A DNA stretch of 64,000 nt from Acinetobacter gerneri DSM 14967 = CIP 107464 = MTCC 9824 (GTDB taxonomy: Bacteria; Pseudomonadota; Gammaproteobacteria; Pseudomonadales; Moraxellaceae). Positions 56,095-64,000 of the stretch are shown in pieces (within the stretch, counting starts at the first letter, position 1; every line of letters begins with the position of its first letter). The notes beneath the pieces were generated by a model. It had not been told where the DNA came from, ran no database searches, and saw nothing but the letters and a program-made list of their open reading frames with translations. The position numbers and the translations under genes were made by a program. The stretch spans positions 169,827-233,826 of the forward strand of contig NZ_KB849533.1 of assembly GCF_000368565.1 (NCBI RefSeq), in the 5' to 3' direction.

Positions 56095-56625
56095 ATGAAT
56101 ATCAAACATTTTACCAACAGCTTATATATCTTTAAGATCTTGAGCTGCGCCATTATTATCGTGATTTTGGCACTACTTTTTGACAGTAACAAAGACACCA
56201 ATTTCTTTTTATGGGCTTCACTGACTGCATTTTTCACCATCCAATTTGATCTCGATAAAAAAATCAATTTCAACCAAGTCACAGGTAATTTCATTGGTTC
56301 AGTCATCGGGATTTTGATTTGGATTGCGATGGACCGAACACCTTTTATACACACTTATAACATCAATCTCGAATACTTTTTCCTGATCTTAGGTATCCTC
56401 ATCACCACAAGTTTTTGTGTTTTGCTCAAAGCCACAGAATATGTCGGCATTGCACTTTCTAGCTTTTTGATCGTCACTGTTTATGATGTTGGTCACCATT
56501 CTATAGACGGGGCATTATTGAGAATTTCCTATTGTTTTATCGGCTGCTTAGTCGCTTATTTGGTGGAATATTTTTATCTTTTGGTCAGCAAAAAAATCAA
56601 GCTAAATCAGCCCTCAAAACAATGA
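56095..56625 (+). CDS. FUSC-like small membrane protein
   Basis: 176-residue protein with five or six hydrophobic segments. The pattern 'FLWASLTAFFTIQFDLDKKINFNQVTGNFIGSVIGILI' recalls the repeated unit of FUSC/aromatic-acid exporter proteins, but the cytosolic domain of those is missing. It could be a half-size relative. ATG at 56095, weak ribosome-binding site. Function unknown. Confidence 0.6.
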   Translation: MNIKHFTNSLYIFKILSCAIIIVILALLFDSNKDTNFFLWASLTAFFTIQFDLDKKINFNQVTGNFIGSVIGILIWIAMDRTPFIHTYNINLEYFFLILGILITTSFCVLLKATEYVGIALSSFLIVTVYDVGHHSIDGALLRISYCFIGCLVAYLVEYFYLLVSKKIKLNQPSKQ

Positions 56626-56700
56626 AGAAATGATGTATTTCTTAAAATTTATTTAAAAAATTAAAGCCCTTACATAAAGCTATTTTTCACATTATCTTTG

Positions 56701-56796
56701 TAGCATTTGCACTGATTTTTACTACATTGTATTCATGATCTTTCCACTGATCTTTGTCAATATCTAACTATGGAATCTTCCTCCAAACGGATTCTA
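56701..56796 (+). repeat. 96-bp inverted repeat, copy A (upstream of the Asr-like gene)
   Basis: Matches the minus strand of 59573-59478 without gaps, about 83 of 96 positions by hand. It ends 34 bases before the Asr-like start. The most conserved part (56721-56748 and 56771-56784) probably holds promoter and regulator sites. Confidence 0.85.
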
Positions 56797-56830
56797 AATC
56801 CTAAATGTTTTAAGCTCAGTGAGAACGAAT

Positions 56831-57130
56831 ATGAAAAAATTAACTTCTGTATTAATGGCTGCTTTTACTTCAATGGCTTTGGCTGGTACAGCAATGGCAG
56901 CAACTCCAACACAACAAGTGCCTAAACCTGTAGCGGCTGCTCATCAACAACATGCGGTAGCAGCTCAAAGCAAAACACATGCGACTGAAAAACATGCAGC
57001 AAACAAAACACACCAAAAAGCAGCACATCAAGCAGCAGCACCGAAAGCCAAAGCGCATGCAACAAAAGCGACTAGCACACACAAAGCTGAAGCGAAACAT
57101 GCGACCAAAGAAGCTGCTCCTAAAAAATAA
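56831..57130 (+). CDS. Asr-like acid-shock protein
   Basis: 99-residue exported protein. A signal peptide (cleavage probably after 'GTAMA', residue 23) precedes a mature part made almost only of Ala, His, Lys, Thr and Gln, ending in KK. This is the composition of the E. coli acid-shock protein Asr, a disordered basic periplasmic chaperone. I start it at the ATG at 56831 (MKKLTS); a GTG four codons upstream is possible. Similarity is of composition and layout, so orthology is not certain. The upstream region is duplicated at 59478. Confidence 0.72.
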   Translation: MKKLTSVLMAAFTSMALAGTAMAATPTQQVPKPVAAAHQQHAVAAQSKTHATEKHAANKTHQKAAHQAAAPKAKAHATKATSTHKAEAKHATKEAAPKK

Positions 57131-57183
57131 GCTTGCTTAAAATCAATTGAAAACTGCTTCAATTTAGATCATTCACGTTCCAC

Positions 57184-57219
57184 AAAGAGCATTATTTTTC
57201 ACTAAAATAATGCTCTTTT
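57184..57219 (+). terminator. Terminator of the Asr-like gene
   Basis: Perfect 15-base stem (57184-57198 with 57204-57218), five-base loop. Confidence 0.88.
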
Positions 57220-57403
57220 ATATTGGGTATGGCTCAAAAAACTGACATTTTAGAAAAATAAAAAGTTGTATGTGGGATTTTATTATTTAAATAAAAATAT
57301 AAATATCAAACCATTAAATCACCACGCCTTGTATAAAAATCACACTTGGCATTTATCTTGCAAAAACTCGACAAACACAAAATTAATATAAGGAGTGTTT
57401 GCG

Positions 57404-59014
57404 ATGCATAATTCATCAACCACAGATACCTTTGAAGACAAACCCGCTTCAGTCGCAGCAAACGAGACTTTGGAAGATTATACGCTACGTTATGCCCCGC
57501 ATAGTTTTCGTCGTTGGAGTCCCAAAGTTGTCGCAATCACTGCTTTAGGTGGTATCGCCTATTTGGCCGATTTTTCTATCGGTGCAAGTATCGGCATGAC
57601 CTATGGTACAACCAATGCTATTTTTTCTATTTTATTTGCAGCAATTATTATTTTTATCACAGGGGTACCGCTCGCATACTATGCTGCTCGCTATAACATC
57701 GACCTCGATTTGATCACACGAGGCGCAGGTTTTGGTTATTTTGGTTCAGTGCTGACCAGTATTATTTTTGCCAGTTTTACGTTTATTTTCTTTGCGCTTG
57801 AAGGCTCAATCATGGCGCAAGGTTTATTGCTCGGCTTGGGAATTCCACTTTGGGCAGGTTATCTGATTTCCACCATTATGGTGATTCCGCTGGTCATCTA
57901 TGGCATGAAAGCCTTGAGTACCTTACAAGTTTGGACCACGCCTATTTGGCTGATTTTGATGATCGGACCAGTGGCATATTTGATTCATAAAGAACCTGAT
58001 TTGGTCAGCCAATTTGCTAGTTTTACTGGAAATACAGGCTATGCGCCGATGGATATGGCTGCAATTATGCTCGGTGCGGGGATCTGCCTTTCATTGATTA
58101 TGCAAATCGGTGAGCAAATCGATTATCTACGCTTTATGCCTGCAAAAACCAAAGAAAATAGCAAAGCTTGGTGGGCTGCTGTGATTTCTGCCGGTCCGGG
58201 TTGGGTGATTTTAGGGGCGATCAAACAAATTATCGGTGCATTTTTAGGCTTTTACTTACTCACAAAAATTCCGGGCGTCAATGCCACTGAACCAGTTCAA
58301 CAATTCAATGCTGCATTTCATGACATGCTACCGGGTTGGCTTGCGCTCACTTTAGCAGTGATTTTGGTGGTCATTTCCCAAATTAAAATCAACGTCACCA
58401 ATGCCTATTCGGGATCGCTTGCATGGACCAGTGCCTATACACGCATCAGCAAACATTATCCGGGACGAATTGTATTTGTAATCGTCAATCTGGTGATTGC
58501 CCTACTCTTGATGGAAGGCAATATGTTTGCAGTATTAGGCAAAATTTTAGGCTTCTATTCGAACTTTGCGATTGCTTGGGTTGTGGTGGTTGCAACGGAT
58601 ATTTCCATCAATAAATATCTATTAAAACTGTCACCTAAAGAACCTGAATATCGCCGAGACATGCTTTACAACGTCAACCCTGTCGGTATGGTGTCATTCC
58701 TTGTCGCTGCTGGACTTTCTATCGCTGCGTTCTTTGGACTTTTAGGAAGTTTCCTCGCGCCTTATTCACCATTAATCGCGTTGATTGTCGGATTCGTTTT
58801 AACACCAATCATGGGCATCCTGACCAAAGGAAAATACTATATCAAATCGGAAAATGATGGCATTAAAGAGCCACGTTACGATGCAGAAGGCACACCTGTA
58901 GCAACGGTTTATCACTGCGTTTCTTGTAATGAAAATTATGAACGCCCTGACGTTTTGTATTCTCATCAACATCAAGGAGTGATTTGTTCACTGTGTAAAA
59001 CGATGGAAAAATAA
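57404..59014 (+). CDS. NCS1-type nucleobase permease with Cys-rich C-terminal tail
   Basis: 536-residue transporter with about 12 membrane segments, resembling cytosine/allantoin-type NCS1 permeases ('ADFSIGASIGMTYGTTNA', 'GFGYFGSVLTSI', 'INVTNAYSGSLAWTSAYTR'). After the last segment a cytosolic tail carries 'HCVSCNENYERPD' and 'GVICSLCKTMEK', two CxxC pairs about 26 residues apart, like a small zinc ribbon. ATG at 57404 with AAGGAG; a TTG at 57395 is less likely. Being next to hupE-ureGFE hints at a urea-yielding substrate such as allantoin. Confidence 0.82.
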   Translation: MHNSSTTDTFEDKPASVAANETLEDYTLRYAPHSFRRWSPKVVAITALGGIAYLADFSIGASIGMTYGTTNAIFSILFAAIIIFITGVPLAYYAARYNIDLDLITRGAGFGYFGSVLTSIIFASFTFIFFALEGSIMAQGLLLGLGIPLWAGYLISTIMVIPLVIYGMKALSTLQVWTTPIWLILMIGPVAYLIHKEPDLVSQFASFTGNTGYAPMDMAAIMLGAGICLSLIMQIGEQIDYLRFMPAKTKENSKAWWAAVISAGPGWVILGAIKQIIGAFLGFYLLTKIPGVNATEPVQQFNAAFHDMLPGWLALTLAVILVVISQIKINVTNAYSGSLAWTSAYTRISKHYPGRIVFVIVNLVIALLLMEGNMFAVLGKILGFYSNFAIAWVVVVATDISINKYLLKLSPKEPEYRRDMLYNVNPVGMVSFLVAAGLSIAAFFGLLGSFLAPYSPLIALIVGFVLTPIMGILTKGKYYIKSENDGIKEPRYDAEGTPVATVYHCVSCNENYERPDVLYSHQHQGVICSLCKTMEK

Positions 59015-59129
59015 TGATCAATATCAATTGATTTATAAAAGTAAAACAAAGGACTTTAAAACAAGAAAATACGATAATAATTTTGGAAATAAGGAAACGA
59101 CTATTACATCAAGGAAACAGTGCAAAGCT

Positions 59130-59157
59130 CAGCTCCCTACCAAGGAGCTGTTTTTTT
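59130..59157 (+). terminator. Terminator of the permease gene
   Basis: Stem CAGCTCC/GGAGCTG with seven T on the plus strand. Confidence 0.86.
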
Positions 59158-59162
59158 GCCTA

Positions 59163-59540
59163 TAAAAAAAAGCCATGTCTGATGAACATGGCTATAAACT
59201 GAGAAATCGTTACTACTGCAGGACGAGTCACGTTTTATTTAACGGTATTCACAATGGTCACTGTTTTCTCCTGTCTTACTGCATCAATACTTCTAAGATT
59301 TAGAAGCATCTAACGCATTTGCTACACGGTTTTAAAAAGGATTGAATAGATGTCACGGCCAGTGCGATACCTATTCAACGCTTTAACCTAAATGCGGATA
59401 TGAACGTTAAAACTATTTTCTCCATACGCATTCTCACTGTGATAAATAGCTAAAATCTCTTGAAACACTGATGTATATAGAATCACTCTGGAGGAAGATT
59501 CCATAGGCTTATATTGGCAAATAACAGTGGAAAGATCATG
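59163..59540 (-). ncRNA. Unannotated transcription unit, sRNA or decayed Asr-like mRNA
   Basis: Begins near the duplicated 96-bp upstream region (59573-59478) and ends at a strong minus-strand terminator (59171-59193: AGCCATGT/ACATGGCT, eight U). The exact 5' end is a guess. Inside are only tiny frames: ATG at 59425 (16 codons, MEKIVLTFISAFRLKR), placed where the Asr-like start is in copy A after a shared CAGTGAGAA. Another is a GTG at 59261 (8 codons, to 59235) with an excellent AGGAG. It may be a regulatory RNA, a short-peptide mRNA, or the remains of a duplicated asr-like gene. Confidence 0.5.
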
Positions 59541-59573
59541 AATACAATGTAGTAAAAAATAGTACAAATGCTA
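59478..59573 (-). repeat. 96-bp inverted repeat, copy B
   Basis: Minus-strand copy of 56701-56796, gapless, with 13 differences counted by hand, clustered in two short stretches. The two copies point toward each other and enclose the Asr-like gene and the permease. Confidence 0.85.
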
Positions 59574-59659
59574 TTAAAATATAGAAAAAATAATCATTAT
59601 GGTAAATGTATAAGGTTTTTTAAATTTCTTTTAAGAATCAGAATTTTCAATATTGCTAT

Positions 59660-59692
59660 AAAAAATAGCCACCCAAATAGTGGCTATTTTTT
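59660..59692. terminator. Terminator after hupE
   Basis: Twelve-base stem AAAAATAGCCAC/GTGGCTATTTTT; works for the minus-strand urease accessory operon. Confidence 0.88.
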
Positions 59693-59708
59693 ATGTTATG
59701 CAAAAACA

Positions 59709-60284
59709 TTATGCCAATACAATCAAGGCAATCATCGCTGCCAGTCCACCGACTATTTTCTTGCCATAAGGGATATATTGAACAACAAAATGTCCAAATA
59801 CCAAACCAATCACATAGATCATGGACATTGCAGCAATCATACCTGAAACCAGTGCCAATGCATGTCCTGAATGCCCGAGTTCAGCCCCATGTGCTACACC
59901 ATGAAAAGTCACCAACAAAGCCGTTGCAATAGGCAAAATGATTTTCGAATTTGAAAATAGTGCAATTCCGACTACAAAAAGTGAAGTACCAATGCCATAT
60001 TCTGCAAATTGTGCAGGAATCAAGTGAGATTGCCCAATGATAAAGCCAATACTGAGTGCTACGATCATGCCTAAGAGACCGAACATTTTCCAACGCTGAG
60101 CAGATGAATACAGCAACACACCCAGTGCAAATGCCATCATCATATGATCGATGCCAGTAAATGGATGCAAGAAGCCTGCCTCAAATCCAGTATGTGTTTG
60201 GTCATGACCCGGATGTGCAAATGCTAAAACTGGGATAAAAATACTTGAAGCAATCATTAATTTTTTGAGTAGAGATTTCATCAT
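59709..60284 (-). CDS. HupE/UreJ family membrane protein
   Basis: 191-residue protein with a signal peptide and six or seven membrane segments. It starts its mature part with a metal-binding 'AHPGHDQTHTG' and has the family motif 'GFLHPFTGIDHMMMAF'. HupE/UreJ proteins import nickel for hydrogenase or urease. It is the last gene of ureE-ureF-ureG-hupE, nine bases after ureG, so nickel supply for urease is the likely role. Tandem ATGs at 60284/60281. Confidence 0.92.
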   Translation of the reverse strand: MMKSLLKKLMIASSIFIPVLAFAHPGHDQTHTGFEAGFLHPFTGIDHMMMAFALGVLLYSSAQRWKMFGLLGMIVALSIGFIIGQSHLIPAQFAEYGIGTSLFVVGIALFSNSKIILPIATALLVTFHGVAHGAELGHSGHALALVSGMIAAMSMIYVIGLVFGHFVVQYIPYGKKIVGGLAAMIALIVLA

Positions 60285-60293
60285 ATTTTCCGT

Positions 60294-60908
60294 TTATGCT
60301 TTAAACAAACCTTGTTTTTCTATAAATAAAATAATTTCCGCCAAGCCATCTTCTGTTTTCATATTTGAAAAAATATAGGGCTTGTCCGCACGCATACGTT
60401 TCGCGTCCTGATCCATGACCTCCAAATTTGCACCGACCATAGGCGCTAAATCTGTTTTATTAATAATCAATAAATCTGACTTGGTAATGCCTGGACCACC
60501 TTTGCGTGGGATTTTTTCACCACCTGCCACATCAATCACATATAGCGTTAAATCTGATAGTTCAGGACTAAAAGTAGCTGCTAGGTTATCACCACCACTT
60601 TCAATAATAATTAGCTCTAAACCCTCAAACTTTTCACATAAATCTTCAATCGCTGCCAAGTTGATTGAAGCATCTTCACGGATGGCTGTATGTGGACAGC
60701 CCCCTGTTTCCACGCCAACAATACGATCAGGTGACATGGCTTCGTGACGAGTCAAAAAATTAGAATCTTCTTTGGTATAAATGTCATTGGTCACAACTGC
60801 CATATTGTATTTATCACGTAATGCACGACATAAATTTAGCGTAAGCGCAGTTTTCCCCGAACCAACAGGTCCACCAATTCCAACACGTAATGGGCTACGT
60901 TCTGACAT
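60294..60908 (-). CDS. ureG: Urease accessory GTPase UreG
   Basis: 204-residue SIMIBI-class GTPase that drives nickel insertion into urease. P-loop '[12 protein letters not shown]' at about residue 12, the metal-binding '[15 protein letters not shown]' with its Cys-Pro-His, 'IIESGGDNL' and the base motif 'INKTDLAP'. It lacks the His-rich N terminus seen in some UreG, as UreE carries the His tail here. ATG at 60908. Confidence 0.96.
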   Translation of the reverse strand: MSERSPLRVGIGGPVGSGKTALTLNLCRALRDKYNMAVVTNDIYTKEDSNFLTRHEAMSPDRIVGVETGGCPHTAIREDASINLAAIEDLCEKFEGLELIIIESGGDNLAATFSPELSDLTLYVIDVAGGEKIPRKGGPGITKSDLLIINKTDLAPMVGANLEVMDQDAKRMRADKPYIFSNMKTEDGLAEIILFIEKQGLFKA

Positions 60909-61015
60909 ATTTTATTCCTTATATTGAACTCTAATTCGGAGTTTTTTCAGTCAATTCACATGATATTTCTATCACTTTAAATATTGATCTATCTGCGCCA
61001 AACAACAGACCCTAA

Positions 61016-61681
61016 CTAAGACCTAAACAATCTTGAGTATTGTGTTTCATGTTGCATGCTCAGCATGGCATATTGCGGCAAACTACTACTCAGCTGATCA
61101 TCTTCAAGCAATAAAGCGCGTTCCACAGCATCAGGAATCAAGCCATGCAAATGCCACAAGATTCGTTGCCCGCTCATTTGACCAAGTGGTACGGTTTTCA
61201 CTGCACTTAAAACCTGATTTTCCAAGACAGTAAAACTATATGCTGCCAATACATCTTGCACATCGAGCGCCATTCGCCCGCAGAGCTCGGCATAGACAGG
61301 AACAAATCCAAGCTGTTTTTTCACATGCACTGAAATATTCAAAACATCTTTGATCCAAGCATTGAGTGAAAATGCCAACTGTCTTGATTCGGCTAAAAGC
61401 TCTCGGCTTTCACGACTTGCACGATAAAGCTGTGCCCAATGATCAAAAACAACTTCGTCAGCATAGTTTTGCATTAGGCGTTTTAAAATCGGTAGCTCAA
61501 ACCTAAGCAACAACATTTCAAGCACTTCTTCAAAATATAAAATGCTAGATTTTTCATCCTGAATCATGCCACTTTCAATCGCGCTTTCAACGCCTTGTGA
61601 GTAGCAATACGCCCCGACTGGCAAAGCCGTCGAAGATAGCGTTAAAAGCTTGAGCAAATCCACTGCCTTATGTATGGACAT
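61016..61681 (-). CDS. ureF: Urease accessory protein UreF
   Basis: 221-residue all-helical protein that bridges UreG and apo-urease (with UreD/H). Family features are '[24 protein letters not shown]' near the start and '[18 protein letters not shown]' near the end. It overlaps ureE by 14 bases; a 107-base gap separates it from ureG, looser than usual. Confidence 0.93.
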   Translation of the reverse strand: MSIHKAVDLLKLLTLSSTALPVGAYCYSQGVESAIESGMIQDEKSSILYFEEVLEMLLLRFELPILKRLMQNYADEVVFDHWAQLYRASRESRELLAESRQLAFSLNAWIKDVLNISVHVKKQLGFVPVYAELCGRMALDVQDVLAAYSFTVLENQVLSAVKTVPLGQMSGQRILWHLHGLIPDAVERALLLEDDQLSSSLPQYAMLSMQHETQYSRLFRS

Positions 61682-62150
61682 GATGTAAAGCCTTGATTGG
61701 GCTTAAACGATGATCATGACTATGCTGTGCATAGGCTCCACTTTCAGGTTCAAACGGGTGTTCGACTTCACAAACCTCTAGTCCTAAACCCAATACCATT
61801 TCAGCAAGCACATGATCAGGCTCAAAATACAAAGCATCCGGTGTCAGCATCAAAGGTACGTGACGATTGCCCAAGTGATAGGCAGCCTTGAGCAATTCAA
61901 ATGGATTTTCAGCCCGAACTTGCATCAACTGTTCTGCTTTTGCATCCACTCTGATGATGTCTGCTTGAGCAGTCGCAATAAAAGAACCACTACGCAAAAT
62001 TCCTGTGCGTGGCAAATCCACGCCAATATCCTCGCCATGATTTAAAGTGGCGCGAAAACGACTTTTTTGACGGGTATCAAAATTTAGCTCGACGATTTGA
62101 AAAGGCGTATGCTCTGACACCTGTTCTAATCGTTGGGTAAATATTTTCAT
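61668..62150 (-). CDS. ureE: Urease nickel metallochaperone UreE
   Basis: 160-residue nickel carrier. The interface nickel His is in '[10 protein letters not shown]' (about residue 97), and the C terminus is His-rich ('[18 protein letters not shown]'), giving extra metal sites. ATG at 62150 behind AAAGGAAC. In most clusters ureC lies just upstream of ureE; here the next gene upstream is an unrelated exported protein. Confidence 0.95.
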   Translation of the reverse strand: MKIFTQRLEQVSEHTPFQIVELNFDTRQKSRFRATLNHGEDIGVDLPRTGILRSGSFIATAQADIIRVDAKAEQLMQVRAENPFELLKAAYHLGNRHVPLMLTPDALYFEPDHVLAEMVLGLGLEVCEVEHPFEPESGAYAQHSHDHRLSPIKALHHVHT

Positions 62151-62242
62151 GCTGTTCCTTTAGTCGCAGACAATGCATAAAGATAAGCATTTTTTATGCC
62201 AAGATGATGAAAGCGTTTGTAAGTTACAAACATTCATCCTAA

Positions 62243-63274
62243 TCACTTAAAGCTCAGTGTCAGATGATTATTTTTGTTTTGAAAAATATATTCATGTTTT
62301 GCGATTTTAAAACTTTCAAACAATCCATTTTCATTTTTACCCGCATTCATACGTTCAATTAGGGCATTTCTTTTACTCGATTGATTATTTAGAAATAGAT
62401 AGATTTTTTTAGTCATCTCAGTATCCAATAAATGCTGATTGATTCGATTTTGCAAATACACATCCAAGCGTTTTACATAATAATCAAGCACAAATTGATC
62501 TGGTGAATTTAAAATTTGTTGGAAATTTTCTAGAGTTGCAACTTCATTGCCAAAAGACATCAGCCCTGTTTCTTTTATATATTTTATTTCTAATTGGTCT
62601 GTTCGATCAAAAATATCATTTAAAAGCTTGAAATATTTTGAGTGTCCAGCTTGCATTTCTGTTGAATATTTGAAGATAAACTCACGATATAAATCATTGT
62701 ATGCCATTGATGTAAAATAATAATCTGTAGGATCGAATAACATTTTTTTATTTGGCAAATATACATAAGTCTTGCAATGTTCTGCACAAGTTTTGACTTC
62801 CTGCTCTGTGTATTTCTGAGCATCCAAATATCGCTCAAAATATTGATTGGCTTGACTAAAATACTTCGGATCTAAAGTCCACATATATTGGTACAAACTG
62901 GCTTCACCAGCTGCATCTATAATAGTATTTAAAAAATAATCTTTAGAAACACCTCCAATATCTTTTTTATATTTTTCAACAAACTGAGTACCAGATATTG
63001 AAAACTCTATCGCAGCTAAGGCACATTTTTTATCGTCAATAAAATGAATAAATCCTGAACCAAATATCGAGCTAAGTTGATAAGATTTTATTTGAATCGA
63101 TATTGGTTGTTTGAGCACTTCATTCAGTGTTTGAAGTGGCGGGTAATCTTCTCCTGCACAACTTTCATTGAGATTTTGACCAAGTGTATTCAGTTCAGAT
63201 TGCATCATTGGCGTATTTGCATTGCAATAATGGCTCATGAAAATCATTGTTAAAGCTAGAAGATATTTTTTCAT
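62243..63274 (-). CDS. Exported protein of unknown function upstream of ureE
   Basis: 343-residue protein with a signal peptide (MKKYLLALTM start, cleavage probably after 'YCNA', about residue 20). The mature part is Asn/Lys/Tyr-rich and probably helical, with a few Cys ('SCAGEDYP', 'KKCALA', 'KTCAEHCKTY'). I take the ATG at 63274; the open frame runs back into the next gene. I do not recognise a family. Its composition is more AT-rich than the ure genes by eye, which may point to later insertion. Confidence 0.65.
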   Translation of the reverse strand: MKKYLLALTMIFMSHYCNANTPMMQSELNTLGQNLNESCAGEDYPPLQTLNEVLKQPISIQIKSYQLSSIFGSGFIHFIDDKKCALAAIEFSISGTQFVEKYKKDIGGVSKDYFLNTIIDAAGEASLYQYMWTLDPKYFSQANQYFERYLDAQKYTEQEVKTCAEHCKTYVYLPNKKMLFDPTDYYFTSMAYNDLYREFIFKYSTEMQAGHSKYFKLLNDIFDRTDQLEIKYIKETGLMSFGNEVATLENFQQILNSPDQFVLDYYVKRLDVYLQNRINQHLLDTEMTKKIYLFLNNQSSKRNALIERMNAGKNENGLFESFKIAKHEYIFQNKNNHLTLSFK

Positions 63275-63284
63275 TTTTATTGCT

Positions 63285-63863
63285 CTAATAGATAAAAAAC
63301 TCAGCATTTCCAATTTGATGATTTAAAATTGCATAGCGAAAATCACGCATTAATTCAGATGATAATTCACGCTTTTGCTCTGTAATCATTTTAAAAAGTT
63401 GTAAAAATTGCCCATGACTAAAAACCAATAAATTTTGATTTTGATATTCAGCTTTTAATCCATCTAAACATTCAATCAACGCTTCAACACGCTGATAAAA
63501 TGCTGCAAATGACTCAGCCCCATCACTTGTCACCAAATCAACCTCAGCACTTTGCCAATAGGCATCAACCCACGGTTTGCGTTCTTCGAGTGTCGTGTTT
63601 TTACAACGGATATCTGATAAATACGAAAACTCTTGGATATCCAATATTTCTGCCGAAAGATGATCACGCTGCAATATCGGCTCAGCCGTCAAACGTGTCC
63701 GAATAAATGCTGAAATAAAAACCCGATCTGCTTTAGGTAAAAGTTCAGTTAATTTTTGTGCTTGTTGATGCCCTAGATCTGTAAGTGGAATACTGGCATG
63801 TGATTCGGTACGACCATTGACGTTGCCGAGGCTTTGGGCATGACGAATGAGGTAAATAGCCAT
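63285..63863 (-). CDS. Histidine phosphatase family protein
   Basis: 192-residue phosphoglycerate-mutase-like phosphatase. The catalytic motif 'IRHAQSLGN' is at residues 6-14 (His8 the phospho-acceptor), with a second His in 'VFSHGQFLQL' and Arg in 'SAFIRTRLTAEPI'. The substrate is unknown. ATG at 63863, five bases after the stop of the truncated gene to the right, so they are probably in one operon. Confidence 0.88.
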   Translation of the reverse strand: MAIYLIRHAQSLGNVNGRTESHASIPLTDLGHQQAQKLTELLPKADRVFISAFIRTRLTAEPILQRDHLSAEILDIQEFSYLSDIRCKNTTLEERKPWVDAYWQSAEVDLVTSDGAESFAAFYQRVEALIECLDGLKAEYQNQNLLVFSHGQFLQLFKMITEQKRELSSELMRDFRYAILNHQIGNAEFFIY

Positions 63864-63868
63864 ATAAA

Positions 63869-64000
63869 TTAGTTTCCGTTATTTTTAATTTTTAGATACA
63901 TTTCATATTGTTTTTCATAAAAATTATAATCGTATTGTCTATAACGATAACCAATCATAAAATTTTCAATATTTACATTTTGAGTAATTATCACTATATC
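63869..64000 (-). CDS. C-terminal end of an unidentified protein (truncated by window)
   Basis: An open minus-strand frame enters at the right edge and stops at 63869-63871, giving 43 residues rich in Tyr, Asn and Lys, ending 'YLKIKNNGN'. No motif is visible. The tight spacing to the histidine phosphatase start supports a real gene. Confidence 0.5.
   Translation of the reverse strand, partial: DIVIITQNVNIENFMIGYRYRQYDYNFYEKQYEMYLKIKNNGN

Noticed and set aside
56870..57100. Minus-strand Cys/Phe-rich frame opposite the Asr-like gene
   Set aside because: It is the mirror of Ala/His/Lys codons (Cys-Cys-Phe runs) and has no start signals.
1..64000. CRISPR arrays, tRNA genes, rRNA genes, prophage or intact transposase
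   Set aside because: No regularly spaced repeats, no tRNA-like cloverleaf with CCA end, and no integrase, transposase or phage structural gene was seen in any frame.

Overview
The window reads as chromosomal DNA of a gammaproteobacterium of the genus Acinetobacter (Moraxellaceae). The base composition is AT-rich, A/T-ending codons are preferred, and several neighbourhoods fit that genus: fiu-piuC iron uptake, metX-metW, tatABC, coniferyl-aldehyde dehydrogenase with a TetR regulator, an HdeD protein, a pxp/ycs operon and ureEFG-hupE. The species cannot be named from the sequence. I see no rRNA, tRNA, prophage, intact insertion sequence or CRISPR array. The genes are dense, mostly housekeeping, and separated by many clear hairpin terminators.

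Layout. 1-2.8 kb: end of a TonB-dependent siderophore receptor, PiuC and an FMN hydroxy-acid oxidase. 3-8 kb: leuA, the overlapping metX-metW-Sel1 operon, rdgB. 8-8.4 kb: a tandem 177-bp repeat. 8.4-15 kb: AEC carrier, tatABC, an NRDE protein, lgt and small envelope proteins. 15-22.6 kb: a CHAP-like amidase without a signal peptide, Lrp/LysE divergent pair, thyA, folA, a DUF4105 protein, two META lipoproteins, msrA. 22.6-24.5 kb: tonB-exbB-exbD with a Fur-box-like site. 24.7-31 kb: purU, TetR/aldehyde dehydrogenase with a palindromic operator, rpmB-rpmG, a KefB/YbaL antiporter. 31-46 kb: small conserved genes, a citrate-type MFS carrier, an RRM protein, a UvrD/Rep-like helicase, glycerate kinase, HdeD, a Nudix hydrolase, topA, HxlR/SDR pair and a PIN/NYN-like protein. 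46-53.7 kb: LysR-linked operon of NRAMP carrier, PxpA, DUF1445 protein, PxpB-PxpC fusion and a biotin carboxylase with its own biotin carrier domain. 53.7-59 kb: slyX, uup, an Asr-like acid-shock protein, and an NCS1 permease with a Cys-rich tail. 59-64 kb: hupE and urease accessory genes ureG, ureF, ureE, followed upstream by two unrelated genes and a truncated one, where ureC would be expected.

The signals least explained by standard annotation lie between genes. A roughly 400-nt transcription unit (minus strand, 59163 to about 59540) sits between two other terminators and begins with a 96-bp copy, about 86% identical by hand count, of the region upstream of the Asr-like gene. A 287-bp dispersed repeat occurs twice (15086, 30655) and carries alternative hairpins. 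An 81-nt element at 20560 folds on paper as a three-way junction. A pair of perfect DnaA boxes faces each other at 38770-38795. At protein level, the overlapping pair at 46189-49553 holds all the domains of a urea-carboxylase-type enzyme, split over two chains and placed inside a 5-oxoprolinase operon.

All hairpins, identities and motifs were read by eye. No alignment, folding or database search was run.
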